A stretch of DNA of 64,000 bases from Mycobacterium marseillense. Its GTDB lineage: Bacteria; Actinomycetota; Actinomycetes; Mycobacteriales; Mycobacteriaceae. The notes under the pieces are model-generated. The model saw nothing but the letters and a program-made list of their open reading frames with translations, ran no database searches and was not told where the DNA came from. Below, one piece after another: positions 40,677 to 50,284 of this stretch (positions within the stretch are counted from its first letter, which is position 1; every line of letters begins with the position of its first letter). Both the position numbers and the translations under genes were made by a program. Where the stretch lies: contig NZ_AP022584.1 of the NCBI RefSeq assembly GCF_010731675.1, positions 992,001 to 1,056,000 on the forward strand. Direction: 5' to 3'.

Positions 40677-41000
40677 CTATCTCCTGTTGAGTTGCTGCGG
40701 GCAATAATATTTCGCCGCGATCGCCAAGAACGACGTCGCATGCTCGTTGGTGAGTCCGGGATTCTGGCTCTTCAATTCGTCCATCATCTGGGGCCCCAGT
40801 TCGCCGTTCCCCATCGACACGCATACGGCCTTGGCGAACTTTATCGCTCCGTCCGGGGTCGAATACGTGATGCCCGCGCTACGCAGGGACGCAAGGAAAC
40901 CGGCCTCGTCGCCGCCGGTTGTCCCCGGTTCACCGTGCGCGAGCGAAGCCAGGCCGACGGCAGCCGAAACGCCGACGCCCAGCGCCAGCAGCAGTCTCAT
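40677..41000 (-). CDS. DUF732 secreted protein, paralog 2
   Basis: This 107-residue exported protein has a signal peptide (MRLLLALGVGVSAAVGLASLAHG) and a DUF732 domain (SAGITYSTPDGAIKFAKAVCVSMGNGE ... FLAIAAKYYCPQQL). The conserved Cys pair matches its paralogs. ATG 41000 is chosen so that the signal peptide is at the N-terminus; the open frame extends upstream without homology. It follows the third DUF732 gene by 101 bp on the same strand. Confidence 0.82.
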   Translation of the reverse strand: MRLLLALGVGVSAAVGLASLAHGEPGTTGGDEAGFLASLRSAGITYSTPDGAIKFAKAVCVSMGNGELGPQMMDELKSQNPGLTNEHATSFLAIAAKYYCPQQLNRR

Positions 41001-41101
41001 GATCCTGATTGTCGCATGCCGGGGCGCCACGCGCAGCGCCGGATATAAGGGCGCAGACATGTTGTGCAACAACGCATTTAGGGCCTAGGCCGGTCGGCGC
41101 G

Positions 41102-41425
41102 TCACGTTTTGGAGAGTTGCTGGGGGCAGTAGAACTTCGCGGAAAGCAGGGCGAAATTGGATGCCATCTCCATATCCATGCCGGGGTTGTGGGTCTTCAC
41201 GTCGTGGACGACCTCCAGGCCGGATTCGCCGTTGTTCAAACACGAGCACACTGCCCGCCCGGCGGCGACGGCCGAACCCGGCGTGGCAAAGCTGAAGCCG
41301 GATTGCTGCAGCGCCGCGACGAAGCCGCCGTCGTCACCGCCCGGGTCTGGCCCGGGATCGGCGTAGGCCGGTGCGGCAAGGCCGATCGTCGCGAAGGCAC
41401 CCAGGAGTGCCAGTAGTCTTGTCAT
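41102..41425 (-). CDS. DUF732 secreted protein, paralog 3
   Basis: This 107-residue exported protein has a signal peptide (MTRLLALLGAFATIGLAAPAYA) and a DUF732 domain ending SAKFYCPQQLSKT. It has three Cys: a CSC at the first conserved position and one near the end, so pairing may differ from its paralogs. It lies 61 bp after the PPE at 41487, which carries the same C-terminal module as the PPE33-like protein. The PPE-then-DUF732 order is therefore repeated. Confidence 0.82.
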   Translation of the reverse strand: MTRLLALLGAFATIGLAAPAYADPGPDPGGDDGGFVAALQQSGFSFATPGSAVAAGRAVCSCLNNGESGLEVVHDVKTHNPGMDMEMASNFALLSAKFYCPQQLSKT

Positions 41426-41486
41426 CGCTTATCACCCTTCTGTCATCACGCACGCTCGGCCGCGTGCACACCGATTGCCTTGTCCC

Positions 41487-42887
41487 CTAACCCAACTGCG
41501 CTTCCGTCGGCAGGATTGCGGACTTGCCCGGCTTCTTCAGATGCACCGCGTGAATGCCGGGCTTTTTGGCCAACTGCTCGAGCAGCGCGTCGAGGTTCTC
41601 CTGATCGACGTTGTGGTGCTGCACGCTTTCGGGCTTCTCCGAGATTTGGGCGACAAGGCGTTTCAGCTGTTCGGGTGATTGCTTGTCTTTGACGTCCTTG
41701 ATCGCGGCCATCCGGTTGCGGACGCCGCCGCGGACCACGGTCGGCCCCCCGGAGCCCAGTGCGCTGCCCAGCATCCCGGCCAGCCCCATCGAACTGAACA
41801 AGCTGCCCTCGCCCAGCGCGGCGGCCGGCACGGCCTCGCTGCCTGCGGCCGACAGGGCGGCGGCGACAGTCCTGACCGACGGTGTGGCCGTGGCCCAGCT
41901 GGGCGGGATCGAAAGCTTGCCGACCAGGGTGCCGGCGTTCCCCATGCCAGCGGTCGGGCTGATCGCGCTGTACAGGGTGCCGCGTCCGAAGCCCAACGCC
42001 CCGAGCCCGGCGCCGAGCGCGTCTTTGGGCAACGCACCGTATGCGATGGGCGGCGCGAACTTCAGCCACTGCGACACCGGGAAGTTAACCAACAGTCCGA
42101 TGTCGTTGAACTGCGTGGTCAGGCCCAACGGCACCTTCACGGCGTTGTACATCGCCGTGTAGAAGCTCGCCCCGCCGGGGACGGTGTTGAAGAGATCCGT
42201 CATGAAAGTCTGGTAGAGGTAGGCCAGGTTCGCCGCTCCGGAGAAGGGCCCGCTGTAGGGCAGCGTGGTCGTCCCTGCCGCCGCGGCATTCGCCACGTTG
42301 GCCGCGGGGGTGCTGGCGGCCGACGTCACCGCCGCCGCTTGCATCGGTTCGGCCGCCTCGTTGGTGGTCTGGGGCGCCGGGCTGAATTCGGTCAGTTTGT
42401 TGGAGGCGGTCGCCGAGGAGGCGAAGTAGGTGTCCATCGCCGTGGCGTCCTGCGCCCAGAACTCACCGTATTGGGCCTCGTTCGCGGCGATCGCCGAGGT
42501 GTTCTGCCCGAAGAGGTTCGTCGCCATTAATTGCGCCAGCAGCGCACGGTTTTCCGCGATCACCGCCGGCGGCACGTGTGCGGCGAACGCCGCCTCGTAC
42601 GCGGTCGCCGCCTCGGTCGCCTGGGTTGCGGATTCCGCTGCGTAGACGGCGGTTTGCTGCATCCAGGCCACATACGGGGCGGCCGCGGATGCCATGGCGA
42701 CCGAGGACGGCCCGACCCAGGGCCCGGAGGTCAGGCTCGAGAGCACTGACGAATAAGACGCCGCCGCGGACTGCAATTCGGTGGCCAAACTCTGCCAGGC
42801 CGTCGCCGCGGCCACCAGCGATCCGGCGCCCGGACCGCTGTACATCCGGCCCGAGTTGAACTCCGGCGGAAAGGCTCCATAAAACAT
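41487..42887 (-). CDS. PPE protein, PPE-SVP subfamily with PPE33-type C-terminal module
   Basis: This 466-residue PPE protein begins MFYGAFPPEFNSGRMYSGPG. The SVP-region motif is GKLSIPPSW. The C-terminal part (about 395-455) has KPESVQHHNVDQENLDALL and LAKKPGIHAVHLKKPGK, clearly the same module as in the 37565 gene; the middle region (FNTVPGGASFYTAMYNAVKVPLG) is unlike it. The next gene is a DUF732 protein. It is probably an ESX-5 substrate. I cannot assign a specific PPE number. Confidence 0.82.
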   Translation of the reverse strand: MFYGAFPPEFNSGRMYSGPGAGSLVAAATAWQSLATELQSAAASYSSVLSSLTSGPWVGPSSVAMASAAAPYVAWMQQTAVYAAESATQATEAATAYEAAFAAHVPPAVIAENRALLAQLMATNLFGQNTSAIAANEAQYGEFWAQDATAMDTYFASSATASNKLTEFSPAPQTTNEAAEPMQAAAVTSAASTPAANVANAAAAGTTTLPYSGPFSGAANLAYLYQTFMTDLFNTVPGGASFYTAMYNAVKVPLGLTTQFNDIGLLVNFPVSQWLKFAPPIAYGALPKDALGAGLGALGFGRGTLYSAISPTAGMGNAGTLVGKLSIPPSWATATPSVRTVAAALSAAGSEAVPAAALGEGSLFSSMGLAGMLGSALGSGGPTVVRGGVRNRMAAIKDVKDKQSPEQLKRLVAQISEKPESVQHHNVDQENLDALLEQLAKKPGIHAVHLKKPGKSAILPTEAQLG

Positions 42888-42954
42888 CCCTGCTACCCCC
42901 TACCTCGGTGTTCGGACGGAAGGGCTTGGCTGCCAAGCGGTTTGGTCATCGTGG

Positions 42955-44214
42955 TCATTCCTCGATGCACGGGATCACGATGATGGTTGCCGCGGCGGGA
43001 TCGGCCTCCGCGGCAACCCCGCCCAGCGCGCCCACCGTCGAGGCGGCGCCGCCGACCGGACGGGCCGCCGCGGCGGTGACGGCGCGGCCGGCCAAGCTGG
43101 ACAGGGCCATCTGGCTGAACACGCCCTCCTCGCCGGCCAGCGCGGCGGGCGCCGCCGCCACGTTGGCCGGCAACACCTGGGCGACCGTTCGGAGCGCCGG
43201 GGCGGCGTCCGTCCAGCCCTGGGGCACCGACATGCTGCCGACCAGAGCGGCTTTGCCCATCGACCCCGACGCCTGCCCCGCCCCGACCGCGGAGCTGAGC
43301 ATGGGCTTGACGGCGCTGGTGCCGCTGGTCAAGGGGGCCAGCGCGCCCGAAATGGCTTTCGGTCCAGCCAGATAGGCGGCGGCGGCCTGCCCGTTCTGCC
43401 CCCACGCGTAGGCCTGGCCGAACGACAAGAAGGGCCCGCCGGGGATGGTGGTCCACGACTGCGGCGAGTACACCCCCGTCACGACCGACCAAAACTCGTT
43501 CCAGTTGGTGATGAAACTCGGCGTCGTCAGCTCGGTCGAGGTGGCTCCCGTCGAGGTGCCGTTGGTCACCGTCTGCACCGCCGGTTGCATCGTGGTGCTC
43601 AACTGGGACAGCTGCGACGCCGTGTTCGAACCGGACTGGGCGCTCGACTGAGTAACCGCAGCCGCCTGCGTCGCGCCGGTCGAGTCGTTGGTGGTCTTCG
43701 GCGGCTCGCTGAAGGGCGCCAACGCAGAGGCGCTCGCCGAAGACGCCGTATAGGCGTACATCGCGGCGGCATCCTGTGCCCACATCTCCATGTATTGGGT
43801 CTCGGTGGCGGCGATGGCCGGGGTGTTCTGGCCCAAAATGTTGGTGGCGATCAACGTGGCGAGCAACGCACGGTTGGCGGCGATCACCGGCGGCGGCACG
43901 GTGGCGGCGAATGCCGCCTCGTAGGCGCTGGCGGCAAGCTTGGCCTGGGCCCCCGCCTCTTCGGCCTGCGCGGCCGTCGCATGGATCCACGCCACGTACG
44001 GAGCAGCCGCGGCGGCCATCGCCATCGATGACGGGCCCGTCCACGGACCCGTCGTGAGCGTCTCAACGGTCGAGCTGTACGACGCGCCCGTCGTCTGCAG
44101 CTCCGCGGCCAATTCGTCCCATGCGGCCGCGGCGTCGAGCAGTGGCCCCGATCCGGCGCCGACGTACATCCGCCCCGAGTTGTATTCCGGCGGATATGCA
44201 CCGAAATCCAGCAT
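42955..44214 (-). CDS. PPE protein, PPE-SVP subfamily (IIVIP end)
   Basis: This 419-residue PPE protein begins [21 protein letters not shown] after GAGGAGG. The SVP motif is GSMSVPQGW. The end, [12 protein letters not shown], resembles the PPE25/27-type IIVIPAD end but is extended by a Cys-Ile-Glu-Glu tail. It is 67 bp upstream (in transcription) of the next PPE gene. The 626 bp before it are AT-rich for this genome and may hold a structured leader (44215-44840). Confidence 0.82.
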   Translation of the reverse strand: MLDFGAYPPEYNSGRMYVGAGSGPLLDAAAAWDELAAELQTTGASYSSTVETLTTGPWTGPSSMAMAAAAAPYVAWIHATAAQAEEAGAQAKLAASAYEAAFAATVPPPVIAANRALLATLIATNILGQNTPAIAATETQYMEMWAQDAAAMYAYTASSASASALAPFSEPPKTTNDSTGATQAAAVTQSSAQSGSNTASQLSQLSTTMQPAVQTVTNGTSTGATSTELTTPSFITNWNEFWSVVTGVYSPQSWTTIPGGPFLSFGQAYAWGQNGQAAAAYLAGPKAISGALAPLTSGTSAVKPMLSSAVGAGQASGSMGKAALVGSMSVPQGWTDAAPALRTVAQVLPANVAAAPAALAGEEGVFSQMALSSLAGRAVTAAAARPVGGAASTVGALGGVAAEADPAAATIIVIPCIEE

Positions 44215-44840
44215 CTAGGACCTCCTCGAATGGCGCCTGTGGTGATCACGGCGTCGCGGGCCACGTCTTGACAAACACGCAGCGCTGAGCACGCTCGTGA
44301 AATCCGCTTTCAAGCGCATGTAGGTTCCGCGTGTTGAAGACAGCAAGCGCCCCCTTCCCTACTGCGAACCGGGAGCCATAATTGGCAAACAAACTAGTGG
44401 CTAAGCCTCATTGCTTTTGCACTGACAAGGGTGCACGAAAGTTATTCAGTCGGCGTTCCCGTCAGGTAAACTCAGGTAAAACATCCATGTCGCGGGCCTG
44501 CTGCCGCGTGTGAGATTGGCTGGTGAATACCGCCAGGCCAGTGGCGTAAATCACTCGTCCTCTTCCCTTTTAGCGAGGCTTCACCCACGGGTTATGGGGC
44601 CAATGCGTTGATCGGACCACCTGCCGATAATAATTGCTCAGGCAGCATCGATCGATATGCAAATTCCTTCTATAACCACGCCTTAATATGGCGCCCAGAA
44701 GCGTCCTATCACATTCACCCCTGACAACACTTGCGTAATGTTTCGCGCATTGATAAGCCGCTTTGGTTCGACATCACTGTCGTGTACCACGCGTCTCATC
44801 CGTCTGATTCCGCAATTCCGCGGAATACGACCACGCCCAG
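44215..44840. other. AT-rich intergenic region with possible structured leader
   Basis: I see no gene here. By eye the region is clearly less GC-rich than its surroundings. It holds a direct repeat TCAGGTAAA at 44462-44470 and 44472-44480 (10-bp period). Read on the minus strand, AAGCCTC (from about 44581) can pair with GAGGCTT (to about 44403) across about 170 bases, with extra pairs outside, as a riboswitch-like closing stem would. It is upstream of the PPE at 42955. It does not carry a full known riboswitch consensus that I recognise. Confidence 0.4.
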
Positions 44841-45069
44841 CTAGAGCCCGACGACGCTGTCGGCGGCGGCCAGATTGCTACCCGCGGACCGCCGAATCGT
44901 CTGTCCGTGGGAGTTGGCCCCCCGTAGATCACCAGGAGTCGCCCCCGAACTCGAGCCGCCCCAACGTCGACGGCAGCAAGCCCCGATGCTCGGGATCCAA
45001 AAACACGGCCTGGGCACGGATCAGGGCACCATGGGCGTCGACATTGTCGAACTGGCGGTTGATCGTCAC
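44841..45069 (-). pseudogene. Decayed esxN-type WXG100 gene
   Basis: From GTG 45069 (with AGGAGG upstream) the frame reads VTINRQFDNVDAHGALIRAQ, then a diverged stretch and a TGA at 44941-44939. That is the start of EsxN (MSINYQFGDVDAHGALIRAQ). After the stop, with a frameshift and an internal deletion covering the WxG turn and following helix, the sequence recovers as VIYG, then ANSHGQ, SAG, LAAADSVVGL, matching the EsxN end (VIYEQANSHGQKVQSAG...STDSAVGSSWA). It is a relic of an extra ESX-5-type esx gene next to PPE31. The intact copy is at 54876. Confidence 0.85.
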
Positions 45070-45343
45070 ACCGGCCTCCTAAGGTCTACTCATACGACTA
45101 GACGCGTCGAGCCTGATGTGGCACTGATTAGCGACTGGTAGTTCGCTGTGAATGGGTTATCTTCACACACAACGACATTCGATTGTGATATGACCCCATC
45201 GAGCGAAGATCGGCCCGGCGCCGGCGCCGACAGTTTCTCCAACCGCCGATGTAAAGATCTGGGCGGCAGCGATTTTCCCGCCGCCGGGCACGCAGTTAGG
45301 CCGGGACTTCGCCGGTCGGCGAGCGCCGGGCCCGCGTCAGTGA

Positions 45344-46513
45344 CTATCCGGCCGCGGGCGGGCGAACCACGAAGTTCGGCCGGAAGCCGTACTGCGGTAC
45401 AGCGCGTCCGAGTCCCTGGCTTCCCATGCCGCCGAAGGGAATTCCGGGCATACCGGCTGCCATCGCCGGCTGCGGCGCAACCATCGGGGTACCCCCCAAC
45501 GTCGACGCCAACGGACCGGCGACCGGCGCGGGCGGGGCCCAGCTCGGCGGCACCGAGAGCGGACCCACCAGGGATGCCCGGCCCAGTCCCGCCGAGACCG
45601 ACGCGCCCGCATTACCCATGCCCGCCAAGCCCGACAGGCCCTGGGCGCCCGTTCCGATGCCCGTCGCCACCGGCGCGCCGCTCGCCAGGTCGTTGAGGGC
45701 GCCGGCGCTGGCGCCGATCAGCGTCGAACTCGTCACGGTCTGCACAACCTGGGCCGGATCAAGCGCGCCGGTCGACGTGATCGTGTTCCAGAAATTGCTG
45801 TTCGGGTCCAGGATCGACGACAGACCCGACGTCGACGGCGTCGACGATTCCGTCGGCGACGACAGGGTCTGCAGCGCGTTCGGTACGGCGGTGTTCAGTT
45901 GCGACAACGTCGCCTGCTGGTTTCCCGCCGAGGCGCCCGTGGCCTGGGCGACCGCGCCGGCCTGGCGGGCCTGCCCGTCCTGGCTGGTCGTCTGCGTCGG
46001 CTCGGTGAACATCGCCAGGCGGGTCGCGGCGGCCGAGGAGCCGGCGTAGCCGTACATGGTTGCCGCGTCCTGGGCCCACATTTCGCCGTACTGCGCCTCG
46101 GTGGCCGCGATCGCCGGCGTGTTCTGGCCCAGCACGTTCGTGGCGATCAGCGTAGCGAGCTGCGTGCGGTTCGCCGCGATCACCGGCGGTGGCACCGTGG
46201 CCGCGAACGCGGCCTCATAGGCGGCCGCCGCGGCTTCGGCCTGGGCCGCGGCCTGCTCGGCTTGCGTGGCGGTGCTGCTCATCCAGGCCACGTACGGCGT
46301 GGCCGCGGCGGCCATCGCCGCCGATGCGGGGCCATGCCATTCCTCGCTGGTCAACGACGAGAGCACCGACCCGTACGACAGTGCGGCCGAACGCAATTCC
46401 GCGGCCAGGCCATTCCACGCCGACGCGGCGACCAGCATCGGACCCGATCCCGGTCCGGCATACATACGCGCGGAGTTGATTTCGGGTGCGAGCATCGCGA
46501 AGTCCACGAACAT
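45344..46513 (-). CDS. PPE31: PPE31 ortholog (PPE-SVP)
   Basis: This 389-residue PPE protein begins MFVDFAMLAPEINSARMYAGPG. The C-terminal region GGTPMVAPQPAMAAGMPG and the end AVPQYGFRPNFVVRPPAAG match M. tuberculosis PPE31 (Rv1807, 399 aa). The SVP motif is GPLSVPPSW. In M. tuberculosis PPE31 pairs with PE20 and the pair has been implicated in magnesium uptake, under an M-box riboswitch. Here the M-box remains upstream but PE20 is absent, so the partner PE must come from elsewhere. The ATG follows GGGAGGG. Confidence 0.88.
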   Translation of the reverse strand: MFVDFAMLAPEINSARMYAGPGSGPMLVAASAWNGLAAELRSAALSYGSVLSSLTSEEWHGPASAAMAAAATPYVAWMSSTATQAEQAAAQAEAAAAAYEAAFAATVPPPVIAANRTQLATLIATNVLGQNTPAIAATEAQYGEMWAQDAATMYGYAGSSAAATRLAMFTEPTQTTSQDGQARQAGAVAQATGASAGNQQATLSQLNTAVPNALQTLSSPTESSTPSTSGLSSILDPNSNFWNTITSTGALDPAQVVQTVTSSTLIGASAGALNDLASGAPVATGIGTGAQGLSGLAGMGNAGASVSAGLGRASLVGPLSVPPSWAPPAPVAGPLASTLGGTPMVAPQPAMAAGMPGIPFGGMGSQGLGRAVPQYGFRPNFVVRPPAAG

Positions 46514-46528
46514 TGCCGGGTCCCTCCC

Positions 46529-46636
46529 CTAGCTCGCTGCGACTGGCGTCGGGCACGCGGCGGCGTGGACGCTGAATTGTGTTGGCATTGACGCTGATAA
46601 CGCAGCGGCCATAGCCGCCGACACGCAACGCGACAT
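46529..46636 (-). CDS. 35-codon ORF in the PPE31 leader (hypothetical)
   Basis: ATG 46636 follows a strong GAGGAG site at seven-base spacing and runs 35 codons to TAG, 15 bp before the PPE31 start. The peptide is Ala/Ser-rich, starts MSRCVSAAMAAALSAS and has two Cys. It is not PE-like. It could be a leader peptide or a remnant created when PE20 was lost. No known domain. Confidence 0.4.
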   Translation of the reverse strand: MSRCVSAAMAAALSASMPTQFSVHAAACPTPVAAS

Positions 46637-46901
46637 CGGAGTTCTCCTCACCAAGAGACCGAACTCAGCCGTGGTTCGCCAGCCGGGCTAATTCCGCGCA
46701 CGCTCACGCACGCACGCGTAAAGCGTTGGCGTGCGCGAGAATATGTGGAACGAGCCGAATCGGGCTACGAAACGTGGCCGGGGTCGGATCGCAACGAAAT
46801 GGTCATCGATCTGGGATACGGACTATCGCCGGGACTCACTTCGCTCTCACCTCCTCGCGGCCAGGGCATACGGGGATGCCATACGTTGCACGCGGGGATA
46901 A

Positions 46902-46928
46902 GCGCCCAACGCGAGAACCGTTGGGCGC
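46902..46928 (-). terminator. Hairpin after the M-box (possible expression platform)
   Basis: GCGCCCAACG and CGTTGGGCGC form a perfect 10-bp stem with a 7-base loop, directly downstream of the M-box on the minus strand. Only a weak T run (TTATCC) follows. Its place suits a Mg2+-controlled terminator or anti-terminator partner. Confidence 0.55.
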
Positions 46929-46930
46929 GC

Positions 46931-47102
46931 ACCCCTCTCGTCAGAGCTTCGGCACCACACGGCGTATCCGGCCCGCCAGGGCCGGAAGCCACTTGGGCTC
47001 AACCCTTAATCCGGGAGGAGCTGTCCTGACCCTGGGCGTCTCTCGACGTTCGAGGTCAGTGGCCTATGTCCGTGCAGACGCCTCACCTAGCGAGGTGCTT
47101 GC
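46931..47102 (-). promoter_or_regulatory. M-box (ykoK leader) magnesium riboswitch
   Basis: Read on the minus strand from 47102, the sequence has the M-box blocks in order: GCTAGGTGAGGCGTC, GCCACTGACC, AACGTCGAGAGACGCC, AGGGTCAGGACAGC, and GTGGTGCCGAAGCTCTGACG. CTGACC pairs with GGGTCAG as in the core helix, and GCACC near the start pairs with GGTGC near the end. M. tuberculosis has an M-box in front of PE20-PPE31, so synteny agrees. It should raise expression of the PPE31 unit when Mg2+ is low. Boundaries are approximate. Confidence 0.85.
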
Positions 47103-47242
47103 ACAGGCCATGGTGGCACTCGGGCTTCGCTGAGTCAAATTGACGTGCAACACAATCACAATCACTTACCCGCGACCGGCGCGTCACTCGCGAACCCGGC
47201 CCGCGCCCGGCCAGTTCGATGGTGGCGACCCGCTGCGCCCGG

Positions 47243-49072
47243 CTAGTTGGCCTTCTCGGCCACCGCTGCGCTGAGGCCCTCGGCGAGATCCTCGCGGGTC
47301 AGCTCCTTGAACCGCAGCAGCTGGCGCTCGCTGAACTCGGTCACGTCGCTGGCCAGTACCGCATCCAGATCCTCGTCGTCCAGACGGAAACTGCGGTGAT
47401 CGCGGGCCTTTTCCACCACGTTGCGGACGAAACCGGCATTGCCGAGCGTGTCGATGCCGCGGATGAGATCCCCGTCCTCCGAATACGTTTCGTCGAGATA
47501 GAACTTGGTGTATGACGGCAGCAGGGCCTGTGCCGATTCATCGGTGATGACGTCTTCGTTCTCCTGGCCCATCAGCCGCGTCAGCGCGACCAGTTCGTCC
47601 GGGGTGTAGCTGAAGAACTCGATCACGGTCGAAAACCGCCGCCGCAGGCCCTGATTTACTTCGAGCATCTTGTCCATGGCCTTGGCGTAGCCGGCGCCGA
47701 AGACGACCAGCTCGTCGCGATGGTTCTCCATGTACAACAGCAACGTGTTGATGATCGCGTTGCCGTAGGGGTCACCCTGCTGGTAGCCCTTTTCGTGCAG
47801 GGTGTGCATCTCGTCGAAGAACACCGCGCCGCCCAGGGCGCCCTCGAGCATCTCCTCGGTGTTCTTCTCCGCGTCGGCCATGTAGCGGCCCAGCAGCTTG
47901 GTGCGGCTGGTCTCGACCACCACCGGTTTGCGCAGCACGGTCAGCCCACACAGCTGCTTGCTGAAAGCCCTTGCCACCGAGGTCTTTCCGGTTCCGGGCG
48001 GACCGAGCAGCAAGGTGTGGCGCGACGTCACCGGCACCGGCAGGCCCATCTTGGCGCGCGCCAGGTTCACCTTCGTCGTCGACTTGATCAGCTTGATTTC
48101 CCGCTTGGCCCGCTCCATGCCCAGCATGGCGTTGAGCTCGGCGTCGCCCTCGGCCAGGTACTTCGCCGCCTCCTCGGCGTGGCGGGCGGCCTCCGTCTCC
48201 GCCCGGGTGGGCGCGCTCTCGGGATCCCACGGGTCGGTGCGGGCCTCGATCGTTTCGGGGTCGGTCAGGATCAGGCGAAAGTTCGGGTTGTCCAGCGCCT
48301 CGCGGGCCGGGGTGAACTTCGGATCCCGCGAATAGACGCGCCGCAGCAGCTCGACGGCCTCGTCCTCGCGGCCCAGGTGGCGCAAACACATGCCCTGCGT
48401 GTACAGGGCGATGTTCGCGGCGCCGGGCACCCGGTCGCCTTCGATGGCCTCCTGGCCGCGGCGCAGGGCCTCTTCGAACACGCCGAGCGAGGCCAGAGCC
48501 GTGGTGGCCATCGCCGCCCCCGCGGCCTTCAGCTCGGGCTGGCGCCATCCCTTGCCCTCGCCGAACTGATTGAGCACGTCCGGCCACCGCCCGGTGCGGA
48601 AGTACAGCACGCCGCGCACATAGCTGACCAGCTCCTCCTCGAAGGCCTGGCGGGGTTCGACGCCGTCGAGCAGTTTCGCCGCCTCCGCATAGTGTTTGGC
48701 CTCGGCCAGCACGGCGGCGTAGGCGCAGGCCAGCGATTCCACGCTGGTCACCGCAAGCTTCAGGAACAGCCCGTCGGACACCTCGGGGCGGAACTGCAAC
48801 TCGGTGACCCCGAGGCGACGGGTCTCCCACCCCAACGTCCGGATCGACGACCAGGCGCCGGCGAGCACGTCGAGGGTCTGCTCCCCCGCGAGCATCCGCG
48901 CCAGCCAGGCGTCGCACATCGACGGGTCCAGGTTGGTCGCCGTGGTGAACATCTGCGACGCAACCTGCGGGTTGTGGCTGGGTTGCAGCCCGTTGACCGA
49001 CACGCCGGATGCCAGCAGGCCGGCGACCATCGCGTTACGGGCGCTTTCAGCGGTTGATTGGGGCCTCGTCAT
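47243..49072 (-). CDS. eccA5: ESX-5 AAA ATPase EccA5
   Basis: This 609-residue cytosolic CbxX/CfqX-type AAA+ ATPase (Rv1798 is 610 aa) has an N-terminal TPR-like half (about 1-270) and a C-terminal ATPase with [17 protein letters not shown] (Walker A, 357-364) and [21 protein letters not shown] (Walker B and following). It is thought to help release PE/PPE substrates from EspG. Its start overlaps the end of eccE5 by 4 bp, so it is the last gene of the ESX-5 unit here. The PPE28-30/lppT segment that separates eccA5 from PE20 in M. tuberculosis is missing. Confidence 0.95.
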   Translation of the reverse strand: MTRPQSTAESARNAMVAGLLASGVSVNGLQPSHNPQVASQMFTTATNLDPSMCDAWLARMLAGEQTLDVLAGAWSSIRTLGWETRRLGVTELQFRPEVSDGLFLKLAVTSVESLACAYAAVLAEAKHYAEAAKLLDGVEPRQAFEEELVSYVRGVLYFRTGRWPDVLNQFGEGKGWRQPELKAAGAAMATTALASLGVFEEALRRGQEAIEGDRVPGAANIALYTQGMCLRHLGREDEAVELLRRVYSRDPKFTPAREALDNPNFRLILTDPETIEARTDPWDPESAPTRAETEAARHAEEAAKYLAEGDAELNAMLGMERAKREIKLIKSTTKVNLARAKMGLPVPVTSRHTLLLGPPGTGKTSVARAFSKQLCGLTVLRKPVVVETSRTKLLGRYMADAEKNTEEMLEGALGGAVFFDEMHTLHEKGYQQGDPYGNAIINTLLLYMENHRDELVVFGAGYAKAMDKMLEVNQGLRRRFSTVIEFFSYTPDELVALTRLMGQENEDVITDESAQALLPSYTKFYLDETYSEDGDLIRGIDTLGNAGFVRNVVEKARDHRSFRLDDEDLDAVLASDVTEFSERQLLRFKELTREDLAEGLSAAVAEKAN

Positions 49073-50268
49073 TGCGCTACGGATACGCCCGCCGAGCTCC
49101 CCTGCAGCTGGTCGACGGACAGCGAGAGCTCATCGTCGTCCGCGCGCAACGGACGGCTCGGCACGACCAGCAGGGTGCGGGCCGTCGGGGCGGGCAGGCT
49201 GGCCCGCACCGCGGCCAGCTGACGTCCGGTGAGGCGGTTGAGCCCCGACGAGACGTTCCTGCGCAGCCGCTTCTCGGTGTGATAGCGCACCCACGCCGAC
49301 ACCTGCGGACGGCCGCCGCGCGAGGTGAGCCGAATGGTCAGCACGGTGGCGAACGTGTCGTCCTCCCACAGCTCCTCGAGCTTGTCGGTGGTGATGTCCG
49401 ACGGCGTCAGCCACAGGCTCGTCACGAACCCGTTGAAGTGCTTGAGGCGGCGCCACCCGGGCCGGCTCCACGTGGGCTCCAGGTCGGCGAGTACCGCACG
49501 GTCGACCTCGGCGAGCTCCTCGGCGGTCAACGGCCTTGCCGCACAAGTCAGCCCGTCGAGATCTTGCGCGAGCCGTTCGGTGGCCGCCACCAGAGTCGAC
49601 GCCAGTGAATCCCGGGCCGCCACCGCGGCGACGTTGCGCTGCGGGTTCATCCGCAACACCAGCCAGGTCCGGCGCACGTAGGAGGTGGGCTGATCGTTCG
49701 CCACCTCCCATTCCTCGGGGCCCCAATCGTCGAGCTTCGACAACTCGGCGGCGTTCCCGCCGCGGCGCACCTTGAGCGACACGATGTCGATGTCATCGAG
49801 GTGGATGTCGAACTGGCGCAGTCCCGACGCGACGGCCTGGACCAGCAAGGTGGGGCGCGACGTCCGGTGACGGTGGCGCGACGCCGGGTCGTCCTCGCCG
49901 CCGTTGACGGCGATCACCGTGACGAGCCGGCCCTGGTACTCGCGCACGCCCACCGTGTCGCGGCCGAATGTGCGTTGGTGATCGATGGCCGGGGTGCAGC
50001 CGGCGGCCAGCGCGGACCCGGGATCGGCGGACCAATCCCACAGCCACGTCGCCAGCCCCGACGTCACCGTCAGCCCGTGGTAGGTGACCAGCGACAGCAG
50101 GGTGATCAGGGCGGCCAGGCCGACGCCCACCCAGAACGCGATGCGGTAGGTGCCCTGCCAGGATTCCGGGCAGTGACTGGCCACCGCCATGATCACGACG
50201 TCGACCAGGAACACCGTGGTCAGCCGCGGAAACGACAAAGACAACCCAAACCTGCGTTGCGACTTCAT
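49069..50268 (-). CDS. eccE5: ESX-5 membrane component EccE5
   Basis: This 399-residue EccE (Rv1797 is 406 aa) has two N-terminal transmembrane segments ([16 protein letters not shown] and [21 protein letters not shown]), then a cytosolic domain with [32 protein letters not shown]. It forms the periphery of the ESX-5 membrane complex with EccB5, EccC5 and EccD5. It starts 16 bp after the mycP5 stop. The ATG is followed by a basic-aromatic stretch ([16 protein letters not shown]) typical of EccE. Confidence 0.93.
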   Translation of the reverse strand: MKSQRRFGLSLSFPRLTTVFLVDVVIMAVASHCPESWQGTYRIAFWVGVGLAALITLLSLVTYHGLTVTSGLATWLWDWSADPGSALAAGCTPAIDHQRTFGRDTVGVREYQGRLVTVIAVNGGEDDPASRHRHRTSRPTLLVQAVASGLRQFDIHLDDIDIVSLKVRRGGNAAELSKLDDWGPEEWEVANDQPTSYVRRTWLVLRMNPQRNVAAVAARDSLASTLVAATERLAQDLDGLTCAARPLTAEELAEVDRAVLADLEPTWSRPGWRRLKHFNGFVTSLWLTPSDITTDKLEELWEDDTFATVLTIRLTSRGGRPQVSAWVRYHTEKRLRRNVSSGLNRLTGRQLAAVRASLPAPTARTLLVVPSRPLRADDDELSLSVDQLQGSSAGVSVAQ

Positions 50269-50284
50269 GAGTGCTGCTCCGCCC

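Noticed and set aside
44400..44590. Cobalamin riboswitch in the PPE leader
   Set aside because: AAAAGGGAA and GCCACTG are present, but only about 22 bases apart, and the CCCGCAACTG core and terminal B12 box are missing.
45070..45343. esxM relic next to the esxN pseudogene
   Set aside because: A short similarity (GGCAGCGATTTTC) to the esxM downstream region was seen, but no EsxM residues could be read in any frame.
46726..47133. 135-codon plus-strand frame over the PPE31 leader
   Set aside because: It covers the M-box on the opposite strand and has no homology or ribosome site that stands out.
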